Source of the DNA: Enterococcus faecalis 13-SD-W-01
GTDB taxonomy: Bacteria; Bacillota; Bacilli; Lactobacillales; Enterococcaceae
NCBI GenBank assembly: GCA_000415185.1
Contig: KE351671.1
Span: forward strand, 1-64,000
DNA: 64,000 nucleotides
Direction: 5' to 3'
Made by a program: the position numbers and the translations under genes. Below, in pieces: positions 51,489-60,400 of the stretch; positions within the stretch are counted from its first letter, which is position 1, and the number at the start of each line of letters is the position of its first letter. A model generated the notes under the pieces. That model made no database searches. It was not told the origin of the DNA and saw only the letters and a program-made list of their open reading frames with translations.

Positions 51489-53165
51489 TTAAACATCCCA
51501 TTCCTCAGCCATTTTGGCACGTACTTTGTTTGTTTCAACACGTCCCATTTTTACAGCTATTTCATTTGTATAACGGCTTGTCAGCATTGTATCGTTAGTT
51601 GCACGAACATCTTTGATTGCTTCGTTGACAGCTTCAACGACTTTGCTTACATTTTCTTCCGAAGCTTTTTGATCGGTGATATCGCTCAAGAAGCAATGGA
51701 TAGCGCCCAATTTTGTATAGTTGTTGATGTCATAGGCAATCGCAGGTACTTTTTCTGCTGCAGCTTCGATTTCAGCGATTGAACGTTTTGTGACACGAGC
51801 GGCACTTTCTTTTGACATCGCTTGGACAGTGATTTCTTTACTATTCAAAGCAATTAAACGGCTTGATTGAAGACCGTGTGCTAAGAATGCACCAGAAATC
51901 GCGTTACCAGCAATCACACCAATGACTGGATGACCTGCTTGACGCAATTTTGCATAAGCAGCTGCACTATTTGCTAATGCTACGTGGATACCAACCAATT
52001 CTTCGTTGTATCCATACGCTTGACTTGTTACGTCAATGACAACGATGATTGGTCGTTTCACTTCTTTATTTTTGTCTTCTTCGTAGACATGGTTCAAGAT
52101 TTGCCCCATACGGAAACCTTCTACTAAACCAGTTTCGCCATTACGTACACGGTACATTGGGTTTTTAGGATCTGGAACGATCGATGTAACAACCGCTTCT
52201 TCTGAAAATTTATTGGAATTTCCATAATAAACCGTGCTGATTGTTGATGTTGGATGTTTCATTTCTGTCAATGCTTCAAACCATTCATAACCGACACTGT
52301 CAGCAGCAGCTTCTGTTCCTTCAGATACAACAGGTAATTCAACCGGTTTTGCTTGATGTTTCGCAAGTACTTGGTTGTATTCTTCGATAGCCATTGGTTT
52401 TGAAAGATCCAATGTTTCTAATAATGACAAATAGAATGCTGAACTTTCACTGCGATGGCTGTCTTTTCGTTCATTCATTGCTGCAATAACTGCTTCTCTG
52501 ATTGTTTCTACACTATCAGTTACTAATTCATCAATGAGATTTGATGCTACCCGTTGGCGGGCACCTAATGTATTCCAAATCAAGTTTTTGTCGCTTGAAT
52601 CAAACTCGCGAACACCAGCTTCTTGTTCGATAACTTCTGGTCCGTTTAGTCCAACTCTGGCTTTTTTTGTTGCGATCAAATGACTCATCAAAGCAGAAGT
52701 AATCGACATTCCGCCAAATGAACCAACGCGGCCTGGGACTAAACCAATCACTGGCACATATTGTTTCAAAGCAACGATAAGATTTCCAAATTCTGAGATC
52801 GAAAGTAACCCATAATTGGCTTCTTGCAGACGAACACCGCCTGTATCCAGCACGATGATCGGGAATGTTTCATTTCCTTTTTTGTTTTCTTCTAAAACAT
52901 GTTCAAGTGCTGAAATAATTTTTGCTCCGGATACTTCACCGATACCGCCGCCTTGGAATTTTCCTTCCATGGCGATGACTACAACATTTTTTCCGTCGAT
53001 CATTCCGCGGCTGACAACGATGCCGTCATCACTTTCTGGAACGATTCCTTGAGCAACCAAGTTAGGTGCGATGATTTGATCAAATGGACCAATCAATTCA
53101 CGTCCGCTGTCTAATAGGGCATTGACCCGTTCTCTTGCATTTAATTCTACAAAACTATTTTTCAT
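51489..53165 (-). CDS. mdcDE: Malonate decarboxylase, fused beta and gamma subunits
   Basis: Carboxyltransferase-like decarboxylase of 558 residues combining two proteins that are separate in most operons. Residues 1 to about 285 match MdcD (beta), with GIGEVSGAKIISALEH and VRLQEANYGLLSI. From about 300 the sequence matches MdcE (gamma), with GQILNHVYEEDK, VIDVTSQAYGYNEELVG and AGNAISGAFLAHGLQSSRLIALN. The connecting part (285-310) is polar. It removes CO2 from malonyl-S-ACP. It overlaps mdcC by 11 bases. Confidence 0.9.
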   Translation of the reverse strand: MKNSFVELNARERVNALLDSGRELIGPFDQIIAPNLVAQGIVPESDDGIVVSRGMIDGKNVVVIAMEGKFQGGGIGEVSGAKIISALEHVLEENKKGNETFPIIVLDTGGVRLQEANYGLLSISEFGNLIVALKQYVPVIGLVPGRVGSFGGMSITSALMSHLIATKKARVGLNGPEVIEQEAGVREFDSSDKNLIWNTLGARQRVASNLIDELVTDSVETIREAVIAAMNERKDSHRSESSAFYLSLLETLDLSKPMAIEEYNQVLAKHQAKPVELPVVSEGTEAAADSVGYEWFEALTEMKHPTSTISTVYYGNSNKFSEEAVVTSIVPDPKNPMYRVRNGETGLVEGFRMGQILNHVYEEDKNKEVKRPIIVVIDVTSQAYGYNEELVGIHVALANSAAAYAKLRQAGHPVIGVIAGNAISGAFLAHGLQSSRLIALNSKEITVQAMSKESAARVTKRSIAEIEAAAEKVPAIAYDINNYTKLGAIHCFLSDITDQKASEENVSKVVEAVNEAIKDVRATNDTMLTSRYTNEIAVKMGRVETNKVRAKMAEEWDV

Positions 53166-53454
53166 CAGAAAGTTCCTCCATTGCTTGCGTCAATCGCAGA
53201 TATACAACGCCTGGAGTAGCTCCAAAGTCATTGATGACGATATCTGCTGAAATTGGATAACGATCAAAGAATCTGGTTAATACGTTGTTCCAAACTTCGC
53301 CAAAACCATCACTTCCTGTACAGATTTTGACCGTAGATTCTGATTGTTCAGTTGGGAACATCAAAATCTCTAAATCGCCGGAACCAACGACACCCACATG
53401 GATTCTTTTATTGATTGGCTGTTTTGTTTTATAGTTATAAGTTAATTGTTCCAT
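53155..53454 (-). CDS. mdcC: Malonate decarboxylase acyl carrier protein (delta subunit)
   Basis: Acyl carrier subunit of 99 residues that carries the malonyl/acetyl group on a phosphoribosyl-dephospho-CoA prosthetic group. VGVVGSGDLEIL (residues about 22-33) contains the attachment serine. INDFGATPGVVYLRL follows near the end. AAAGGGGAGAAAATCC precedes the ATG, and the 3' end overlaps mdcDE. Length and sequence are typical of MdcC and CitD-like carriers. Confidence 0.93.
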   Translation of the reverse strand: MEQLTYNYKTKQPINKRIHVGVVGSGDLEILMFPTEQSESTVKICTGSDGFGEVWNNVLTRFFDRYPISADIVINDFGATPGVVYLRLTQAMEELSDEK

Positions 53455-53470
53455 GGATTTTCTCCCCTTT

Positions 53471-55117
53471 TTATGACCAAGTTCTGAATTTCATTGGTGG
53501 TTCATAAAGTCCGTCTGACCATTCGATCAAATCATCGACTGTTTGTGCTGCCAGCAATGAGCGTTTTGCCTCACTTCGTTTGATACCTAGATCTTCTGGC
53601 AATTTCACAATTCCTGCTTCGCGCAGTTTATCCAAAGCTTCTTTTGAACTTGTCATACCTAGTGGCGTCACACCGCCGATTGCAGCAATTGCAGCTTGGC
53701 GTTCTTCTTTGTTTTTTGTTTTGTAAAGGTAAGCGATACCTTCTTCCGTAACGATATGTGTCGTATCTTCGCTGTAGATCATTACTGGTGCATTTGCAAG
53801 TCCTGCTTGTTTTTGAACAGCAAGAGCATCAAGTTCTTCAACAAAAACAGGTTTTTTGTTTGAGCCGAATGTTTCCACCATTTGTACAACTAATTTTTGA
53901 CCTTTGCTCAATGGATTTTCATTGTCGCGAAGAGATTGCCAAGCAGGTGTTGAGTGGCGACGTCCGCCCGGGTTGTGTCCCATATTTGGTGCACCGCCGA
54001 AACCTGAAAGGCGTCCTTTGGTAACTGTTGAAGAATTTCCTTCATAGTCTAATTGCAGTGTAGAACCGATAAACATATCGATTGCATATTGTCCTGCAGC
54101 TTGTGAAAGTGTACGATTACTGCGCATTGTGCCGTCTTTTCCGACAAAGAATACATCTGGACGAGCAGCGATATATTTTTCCATACCAACTTCGCCGCCG
54201 AAACTATGGATACTTTCGACCCAGCCTGATTCGATAGCAGGAATCATTGTTGGATGTGGGTTCAAGACCCAGTTTTTAGCGATTTTTCCTTTAAGACCTA
54301 ATGATTCGCCGTATGTTGGCAACAGTAATTCGATAGCAGCTGTATTAAACCCAATACCATGATTCAAAGATTGTACGCCGTGTTCTGCGTAGATTCCTTT
54401 GATTGCCATCATTGCCATCAAGATTTGGATTTCTGTAATGCTTTGAGGATCACGGGTGAATAACGCTTCTAATTGATACGGTTGATCTGCTTTTACGACA
54501 ACATCTACCCAGTCTCCTGGAATATCGACGCGAGGAAGTTTATCAACGACTTCATTGACTTGAACGATAACGATACCGTCTTTGAAAGCAGCCGCTTCAA
54601 CGATTGTTGGTGTTTCTTCTGTATTGAAACCAGTATATAGATTGCCTTCTTTATCCGCTTTGTCTGCCGCAACTAATACGACATTTGGGATTAAGTCGAT
54701 GAACAAGCGTCCATAAAGTTCAAGATAGGTGTGGATATCTCCCAGTTTCATGATGCCGTCTTCAATCATTTGAGCGACACGCAGACTTTGCGCACCTGCG
54801 TAAGAGAAATCGATTTTGCTTGCGATTCCTTTTTCAAAAACATTTAAGTGTTCTGGTCTTGAGATACTTGACATGATCAAATGTACATCGTTGACTTTTT
54901 CGACAGCGACTTTCTCCAAGCTTTCTGAAAGAAAACTTGCTTGTTTTTGGTTGTCGCCTTCTAAAACGACTTTATCGCCTGGTGCGATCAATTCTTCTAG
55001 TACTTCTACGATTTTTTCAGTGTCGATATATTTACCGTTCATCAAATGGCTGATTTTAGCCAATCGCTGCGCTTTTTTTTCACGCTTAGAAGCCCAATTG
55101 TGTTTTGGTTTTTCCAT
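53471..55117 (-). CDS. mdcA: Malonate decarboxylase alpha subunit (malonate:acetyl-S-ACP transferase)
   Basis: CoA-transferase-like enzyme of 548 residues that swaps malonate for acetate on the carrier protein, starting the cycle. Recognisable stretches include HLIMSSISRPEHLNVFEKG (near 80), FSYAGAQSLRVAQM, LNHGIGFNTAAIELLLPTYGE (near 260), and GAPNMGHNPGGRRHSTPAW (near 385), all well conserved in MdcA. ATGGAGATGAACATTT precedes the ATG. The gene lies 6 bases after mdcH and 16 bases before mdcC. Confidence 0.95.
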   Translation of the reverse strand: MEKPKHNWASKREKKAQRLAKISHLMNGKYIDTEKIVEVLEELIAPGDKVVLEGDNQKQASFLSESLEKVAVEKVNDVHLIMSSISRPEHLNVFEKGIASKIDFSYAGAQSLRVAQMIEDGIMKLGDIHTYLELYGRLFIDLIPNVVLVAADKADKEGNLYTGFNTEETPTIVEAAAFKDGIVIVQVNEVVDKLPRVDIPGDWVDVVVKADQPYQLEALFTRDPQSITEIQILMAMMAIKGIYAEHGVQSLNHGIGFNTAAIELLLPTYGESLGLKGKIAKNWVLNPHPTMIPAIESGWVESIHSFGGEVGMEKYIAARPDVFFVGKDGTMRSNRTLSQAAGQYAIDMFIGSTLQLDYEGNSSTVTKGRLSGFGGAPNMGHNPGGRRHSTPAWQSLRDNENPLSKGQKLVVQMVETFGSNKKPVFVEELDALAVQKQAGLANAPVMIYSEDTTHIVTEEGIAYLYKTKNKEERQAAIAAIGGVTPLGMTSSKEALDKLREAGIVKLPEDLGIKRSEAKRSLLAAQTVDDLIEWSDGLYEPPMKFRTWS

Positions 55118-55123
55118 AAATGT

Positions 55124-56035
55124 TCATCTCCATTTTTGATATAGAAACGTCGCGTCATCAACGCCATGCTGGTCTAGATTGATAGTACGGATACCATTAT
55201 CTGCGCCGAACCTTGCATGAATCAGCTTTGTTAAAGTATTGCCGGGCGGAAATTCAATCGTCAGGTCCATTCCTAATTCTTTTGCCAAACCCATCATCTG
55301 GTTCCATTGCACAGGATAGGCAATATTTTCCAATAGATCTTTGCGGATTTCTTCGGCGTCTTGCGTTGCTCGGCCATCTGTATTTTTTAGATAAAGACAG
55401 CGTGCATCTGTTAAACGAACGGTATTGATATAAGGTTTGAACTTTTCTACCGTTTCCTTCATCAGTACGCAATGGGAAGGCACAGGTACCTTCAACAGTT
55501 TCGCCGTCTGTGCTTGCCGTTTTTTTGCTTCTGCCAATGTTTTTTCCAGACCAGAAATACTGCCAGATAAGGTATGCTGCATCGGGCAATTTTCGTTTGA
55601 AAGATAAACAGGTTCATCAGCTGTAAAAGTCTCTTTTACAAGTTTTTCTGCTTCGCTGCGTGTCAATCCAACAACAACGCCCATCGCGTAATCTTTCGGA
55701 TAAGCTTCTTTCATCAAGACCGCGCGATGATAAACAAGTTCTGCGGCATTTTCGAATGTCAGCGAACCACAGGCGACTGCTGCACAAAATGCTCCGATCG
55801 AATGTCCTGCTGTGATGTCAGGCAAAATCTCATTTTTTTCCATTTCATCTAGGTAAAAGACTGCTTTAGTCAATAATGCTAGTTGGATAAACACGGTATC
55901 TTGATAATTTTTCTCATCATCTATTAAGCGATATCCGGTAACATTTTCTACCCGATCAATATAAGAAATCGGCACATCTGCCAGCATCCCTGGTTTTTGG
56001 CTTCCCTGTCCAGGAAATAAGAAACCTGTACTCAT
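55124..56035 (-). CDS. mdcH: Malonyl-CoA:ACP transacylase of malonate decarboxylase
   Basis: FabD-like acyltransferase of 303 residues that primes the decarboxylase cycle. FLFPGQGSQKPGM at the N-terminus and TAGHSIGAFCAAVACGSL (near 85), with the nucleophilic serine, define the family; VPVPSHCVLMKE (near 195) holds the catalytic histidine. I set the start at 56035 behind GAAGGAGGAGAGATCC; seven extra codons upstream would cover that site. It is the first gene of the operon, divergent from a LysR regulator. A FabD role in fatty-acid synthesis is less likely, given the operon. Confidence 0.9.
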   Translation of the reverse strand: MSTGFLFPGQGSQKPGMLADVPISYIDRVENVTGYRLIDDEKNYQDTVFIQLALLTKAVFYLDEMEKNEILPDITAGHSIGAFCAAVACGSLTFENAAELVYHRAVLMKEAYPKDYAMGVVVGLTRSEAEKLVKETFTADEPVYLSNENCPMQHTLSGSISGLEKTLAEAKKRQAQTAKLLKVPVPSHCVLMKETVEKFKPYINTVRLTDARCLYLKNTDGRATQDAEEIRKDLLENIAYPVQWNQMMGLAKELGMDLTIEFPPGNTLTKLIHARFGADNGIRTINLDQHGVDDATFLYQKWR

Positions 56036-56155
56036 GGATCTCTCCTCCTTCAGCACTTACTTTTTCCACTGTTATCTTAGTAAAGTTCTGCTATAATGAA
56101 AAATGCCAAAAAAAGAAAAAACTATTACAAAAAGGTATGGATTGGATGCGAAACG

Positions 56156-57010
56156 ATGAAATTACTTCATTTGCAATACTTCAAAAAAGTTTTTGAAACA
56201 CAAAATATCACACAAGCCGCAAAAGAATTATTCATTTCTCAACCAGCTTTGAGCCGTGCGATCAAACATTTGGAAAGCGAGCTTGGGGTGCCTTTGTTTT
56301 ACCACAGCGGTCGAAATATCGAAGCTACGATTTACGCAGAAGAATTTTATCCTTATGCGACAAAAACACTGGAAACATTGGAAGAAGGAATCAAGAAATT
56401 GACTTCTGTAAATGAAAAAATAGTGACTTCTGTTATTTTGTACCTGGAAGTAGCTTCCGTTTCGATACCAAATCTTGTACGGATTTTTCTTGAAAAACAC
56501 CCGAATATCCAATTAACGATCATGCAGCATCAATTGCCAGAAGATGTGACGGATCCTGTACTCTACATCACATCTGAGGAAAAACCAGGGATGACAAATG
56601 TTCCTATTATGAAAGAACCAGTTTATGTAGCCATCCCTAAAAATCACCCCTTAGCAAAAAAAGAAGAGCTGTGCTTAGATGATATCCAGCACACGCCTGT
56701 TTTGATGCTTTCAAAAAATAACGCATTTCGTCACACTTTAGATGCAGCGCTCGAAGCGAAAAACATCGAATTGATGATAAGTTCGACAACAGATGATCCA
56801 GCGACATTACGCTCGATCCTCAAACAAGGTCTGGCAATCAGCTTTTTCCCAAAAATATCTTGGTCTTATGACAAAAATGATTCTTTCGTACTTAGAGAGA
56901 TTACTGATCTGCCTTTGACGCGGACGATTTATTTGTCATCGACCTTTACCGAAGATCATCCGCTTATCAAAACGATTTCCAAGACATTGAAAGAATTTTA
57001 TTTGAAATAG
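56156..57010 (+). CDS. LysR-family regulator, probable activator of the malonate operon
   Basis: DNA-binding regulator of 284 residues. The N-terminal winged helix-turn-helix reads LQYFKKVFETQNITQAAKELFIS then QPALSRAIKHLESELGVPLF (residues 5-50), followed by the effector-binding domain. It is divergent from mdcH with a 120-base gap that should hold the operator, so by LysR habit it activates the operon with malonate as possible ligand. An extended -10 box TGCTATAAT (about 56089-56097) serves this gene. The start at 56156 has only a weak upstream GGATGCGAAACG; an earlier ATG is in frame 20 codons before, but runs through the promoter. Confidence 0.85.
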   Translation: MKLLHLQYFKKVFETQNITQAAKELFISQPALSRAIKHLESELGVPLFYHSGRNIEATIYAEEFYPYATKTLETLEEGIKKLTSVNEKIVTSVILYLEVASVSIPNLVRIFLEKHPNIQLTIMQHQLPEDVTDPVLYITSEEKPGMTNVPIMKEPVYVAIPKNHPLAKKEELCLDDIQHTPVLMLSKNNAFRHTLDAALEAKNIELMISSTTDDPATLRSILKQGLAISFFPKISWSYDKNDSFVLREITDLPLTRTIYLSSTFTEDHPLIKTISKTLKEFYLK

Positions 57011-57108
57011 AAATCACTGGTTTATTTCTTCTAAACAAAAGGTGTTCTTTCACAACTTTTGGAAACGTAGTATAATACAGACGATCCTATTCAGTTTGGA
57101 GGAAAAAC

Positions 57109-57843
57109 ATGCTGCAAGAAGACGAACGAATTGACCAGCTGTATGCTGCAGATATCAAAATCATCCAAAGCCGAGAAGTGTTCTCTTTTTCCTTGGATGC
57201 AGTACTTTTAGCAGCTTTTGCTCGAGTACCGAAACGTGGGAAAATCGTTGATCTGTGTGCAGGAAATGGTGCAGTAGGTCTTTTTATGAGTAAAAAAACG
57301 AATGCAGCAATCGATTTGATCGAATTGCAGCCTCGTTTGGCAGATATGGCGCGCAGAAGCGTAGCACTTAATCACTTAGACGAGCAGATGACCGTTCACA
57401 CACTTGATTTAAAAAACAGTTTGACTGTAATAAAACCTGATTCTTGTGATGTGGTCACTTGCAATCCGCCTTATTTCAAAGGGCTGCCAACCAATAAAAA
57501 AAATCCGAACCCCTATTTAGCCGTCGCACGCCATGAGATTGAAACGACGCTTGATGAAGTCATTACAGTTTCAGGAAAGTTATTAAAAACAAATGGTCGT
57601 TTGGTCATGGTCCATCGTCCTGAACGTTTTTTGGAAATATTAACATTGATGCAGGCACATCGGATCATTCCAAAAAGAGCCCGTTTTGTTTATCCGCGTC
57701 CAGGAAAAGAAGCGAATATCTTGTTGATCGAAGGTATCAAGGATGGAAAATCAGAAGGTTTCAAAGTTGAGGCACCTTTATTCACTTATGATGAACAAGG
57801 CGAATATATGCCCGAAGTCCATGAGATGTTGTATGGCCGATAA
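57109..57843 (+). CDS. trmN6: tRNA1(Val) (adenine(37)-N6)-methyltransferase
   Basis: SAM-dependent N6-adenine methyltransferase of 244 residues modifying A37. [15 protein letters not shown] (near residue 45) is the SAM site and [11 protein letters not shown] (near 120) the catalytic NPPY motif. It matches the YabB/YfiC type. Promoter: TTCACA and TATAAT (about 57072-57077), 16 bases apart; TTGGAGG precedes the ATG. Its end overlaps the GIY-YIG gene by 11 bases, the order also found in Bacillus (yabB-yazA). Confidence 0.92.
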   Translation: MLQEDERIDQLYAADIKIIQSREVFSFSLDAVLLAAFARVPKRGKIVDLCAGNGAVGLFMSKKTNAAIDLIELQPRLADMARRSVALNHLDEQMTVHTLDLKNSLTVIKPDSCDVVTCNPPYFKGLPTNKKNPNPYLAVARHEIETTLDEVITVSGKLLKTNGRLVMVHRPERFLEILTLMQAHRIIPKRARFVYPRPGKEANILLIEGIKDGKSEGFKVEAPLFTYDEQGEYMPEVHEMLYGR

Positions 57844-58126
57844 TCATTATTTCTATGTCCTGCTTTGTAAAGACCAAAGCTTCTACGGCGGTTACACAAC
57901 GGATTTAGCAAGGCGGCTCAAAGAACACAATAGCGGAAAAGGTGCCAAATATACGCACCCTGAAAAGCGGCGTCCTGCACAAATGATCCACGCCGAAGTC
58001 TTTGCTACCCGCAGTGAAGCGACTAAAGCAGAAGCAGCGTTCAAGAAACTTTCGCGGAAAAAGAAAGAAGACTATCTTTCAACGTCTCCTTCTGAGGTAC
58101 TCCCCTTAAATCAAAGCGGCGAGTGA
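57833..58126 (+). CDS. GIY-YIG nuclease-like protein (YazA/UPF0213)
   Basis: Small protein of 97 residues with [26 protein letters not shown]: the YVL...YGGYT pair is the variant GIY-YIG motif, with the catalytic arginine in RRLKEH. The C-terminal half has [19 protein letters not shown]. Members of UPF0213 lack a known substrate. The start at 57833 lies inside the end of trmN6 (11-base overlap), so it is likely to be translated with it. Two residues after the start, DNHYFYV leads into the motif. A strong terminator follows. Confidence 0.85.
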   Translation: MADNHYFYVLLCKDQSFYGGYTTDLARRLKEHNSGKGAKYTHPEKRRPAQMIHAEVFATRSEATKAEAAFKKLSRKKKEDYLSTSPSEVLPLNQSGE

Positions 58127-58130
58127 ATTA

Positions 58131-58172
58131 AAAAAGCACCTGGAATGATTTCTCATTCCAGGTGCTTTTTTG
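58131..58172. terminator. Bidirectional terminator between the GIY-YIG gene and the OatA-like gene
   Basis: AAAAAAGCACCTGGAATGA and TCATTCCAGGTGCTTTTTT form a long perfect stem. Confidence 0.9.
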
Positions 58173-58178
58173 TCTGTT

Positions 58179-60035
58179 TTATTTGTTTTTATCTGCCAGC
58201 ATTGCTTGAGTTACTAAATGGATATAATGGGTCATTCCTTCTGGGTTCGGATGGACTTGATCATCATAGAACCAGCTCGTCTGCCCTTTACTGTAAGAAT
58301 ACCAGTCGATCAAAGTGATATTGTCATATTTTTCTGCCATGCGTTCCAACATAGCATTCACGTCATTTTGCCAACGCTTCGTCGGTACTTGGACATTGAC
58401 CCAATAGACTTTGCGATCACCGATTTCGGACATCAAACTGTCAAATTGTGCTTCAGTAAATGCTCCGTTTGTTCCTAAGCCAATCAATAGCGTATCTTTC
58501 AAAAGACCTTGTTTTTTCAGTTCTTTGATATAAGGTCCGCTATTATACAATTGTCGGCCGACATCACCGTCAACTACGACATTTGGGAAAAGTTCTTTCA
58601 AATCTGTCGCTGCATCCAGCATAACTGAATCACCAAATGCTGTCAGTTCCAGATTCTGTGCTTTTTTCCCTTCTGCAGCAGTCAAATCATATTTTTCCAA
58701 AAGTTCTTTATCCACAGAAGAAGTAGTTTCGTTATCGGCATTTTCTCTGCTTTTTTCAGCCAACTTCTTACTTTCTGCAATTTGCTGCTGTAATTGTTTT
58801 TGATCTGCCGTGATTGCATCTTTTGGCGCAATCACAAAACCGACTAAAGCAACAGCTGTCACCAGAAGTCCTGGAATCAGCCAAGGTTTTTGTTTACTGA
58901 TAACCGGTTTTTGGAACCAGCCTTTTACTACATTCATCGTTTGACTATAATCAAAGCGAGCAAGCGGTTGTTCGATATAGCGATAAGACAACTCACTGAT
59001 TCCAAGGATCAATGTCAATTCGATCAATGTGTGCATCCATACATTGTCCCCAAGATTACTTACTTTTGCTTCATAAAAAATCATGACTGGGAACTGGTAA
59101 AGATAGATTCCATAGCTTCGTTTCCCAATCCATGAAAAGACCGGATTTGTCAGCCATTTGTTCAAACTTGCGCCAGGATGTGCGGTAACAGCCACAAGCA
59201 ATACGCAAAGCAAGCTGACTAACACCATTCCGCCATAATAAATGAAATTGAAATGGTCATCTAAAAAGAAGAAACATAACAGTAACAGAAGAAATGATCC
59301 TGCACCTACTGTATTCAGCAATTGTTTTGCTTGCTTAGGAATCGTGTGTTTCAATCGGGTACTTGGCCAAATAAATGCCAATGCACTTCCCATCCAGATT
59401 GAAAACAGACGTGTATCTGTTCCATAGTAGACACGCGTTGGATCTGCTCCTGGCGAATACATGACCATCATCAAGATCGCTGAAAGAGCGGCCGTGCCCA
59501 ACACACTGTAGAAAATCCATTTTTTCTTTTTGACTAATTTCATCAAAAGAACGAATAACACCGGCCAAATCAGATAGTTTTGACCTTCCACCGCTAAGGA
59601 CCAAATATGGGTAAACGGCGATTCATTTGCAAAACGATCAAAATACGATAAACCATTATTGATCTGCCACCAGTTATTCACATAGAGCAAACTGCTGACA
59701 ACTACTCCCCGCAGATTATTCAGCAGCGATCGCTGGAATAACGTAATATATGCAGAAGATGCGACGAGCAGAAAGACTAAACCTGGATACAGGCGCTTCA
59801 TCCGCCTTACATAAAACTTCCAGATATCGATTTTTCCATTTTGTTCCCATTCTTGCCTTAATAAATCCGTAATCAGATAGCCGGAAACAACAAAAAATAC
59901 CGGCACTCCCAGATAGCCGCCTTTCATACTTGTGGGCAGCAAATGATATAAAATAACGCCGACTACAGCTAATGAACGGATTCCGTCAAAACCCGTGATA
60001 TAGCGGCTGTTTTTTAATCTTTTTTGTTTTTTCAT
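58179..60035 (-). CDS. OatA-like peptidoglycan O-acetyltransferase
   Basis: Membrane enzyme of 618 residues in two parts. The N-terminal half (1 to about 385) is an acyltransferase-3 domain: ITGFDGIRSLAVVGVILYHL, FFVVSGYLITDLL, SLAVEGQNYLIWP. The C-terminal 200 residues form an extracellular SGNH domain with LTAFGDSVMLDAATDL (near 480), IGLGTNGAF (near 550) and FYDDQVHPNPEG, carrying Ser, Asp and His. This is the OatA layout (O-acetylation of muramic acid giving lysozyme resistance); wall teichoic acid or other polymers are alternative targets. The start at 60035 has only a weak GGAATTTTGG upstream, and 33 more residues could be included. A hairpin-rich leader precedes it. Confidence 0.88.
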   Translation of the reverse strand: MKKQKRLKNSRYITGFDGIRSLAVVGVILYHLLPTSMKGGYLGVPVFFVVSGYLITDLLRQEWEQNGKIDIWKFYVRRMKRLYPGLVFLLVASSAYITLFQRSLLNNLRGVVVSSLLYVNNWWQINNGLSYFDRFANESPFTHIWSLAVEGQNYLIWPVLFVLLMKLVKKKKWIFYSVLGTAALSAILMMVMYSPGADPTRVYYGTDTRLFSIWMGSALAFIWPSTRLKHTIPKQAKQLLNTVGAGSFLLLLLCFFFLDDHFNFIYYGGMVLVSLLCVLLVAVTAHPGASLNKWLTNPVFSWIGKRSYGIYLYQFPVMIFYEAKVSNLGDNVWMHTLIELTLILGISELSYRYIEQPLARFDYSQTMNVVKGWFQKPVISKQKPWLIPGLLVTAVALVGFVIAPKDAITADQKQLQQQIAESKKLAEKSRENADNETTSSVDKELLEKYDLTAAEGKKAQNLELTAFGDSVMLDAATDLKELFPNVVVDGDVGRQLYNSGPYIKELKKQGLLKDTLLIGLGTNGAFTEAQFDSLMSEIGDRKVYWVNVQVPTKRWQNDVNAMLERMAEKYDNITLIDWYSYSKGQTSWFYDDQVHPNPEGMTHYIHLVTQAMLADKNK

Positions 60036-60199
60036 CCAAAATTCCAACTTTTCATATTCTTTTTTCACTCGCACGATGCGCACATGAAAAGAAGCGAAGT
60101 CTCCTATCTCTTTGCCCTTTTCATCAAGCCGCATGCAAAAAAATGGCGGCGGATACTAGGAGTTTGTATGACTGCGGCTCCTATCTCCGCGTGTCCAAG

Positions 60200-60266
60200 A
60201 AAAAAACGCCCCGCTAATAAGCGGGCTCGAGCAACGATAGTTTCCTACATCATGCTCGAGCCGGTT
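60200..60266 (-). ncRNA. Hairpin and terminator in the leader of the OatA-like gene
   Basis: In the minus-strand direction, GGCTCGAGCA pairs with TGCTCGAGCC across a 19-base loop. It is followed by CCCGCTTATTAGCGGG, then GCG and seven U. It is a terminator about 165 bases before the gene start, so transcription from upstream either stops here or is controlled by the first stem. It may be a small RNA or an attenuator. Confidence 0.55.
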
Positions 60267-60400
60267 TTGTCAAAGACGCTGCTTCTTTTACACTCTTGTT
60301 TTCTATACTCTCATATCTTGATGATAATGAGCAATCATTTTTTCGATACTTTAAGAAAATTTCAAAATAAGTTCCCTTTTTGTAACATACATTTATAAAT

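Noticed and set aside
57040-57080. A GTTCTTTCACAAC match to the left palindromic repeat
   Set aside because: Only 13 bases match, the rest of the unit is missing, and the sequence doubles as the trmN6 promoter region; chance similarity is likely.
57743-57833. Extended N-terminus for the GIY-YIG gene
   Set aside because: The longer frame overlaps trmN6 by 100 bases and its extra residues are not family-like; the start at 57833 leads directly into the motif.
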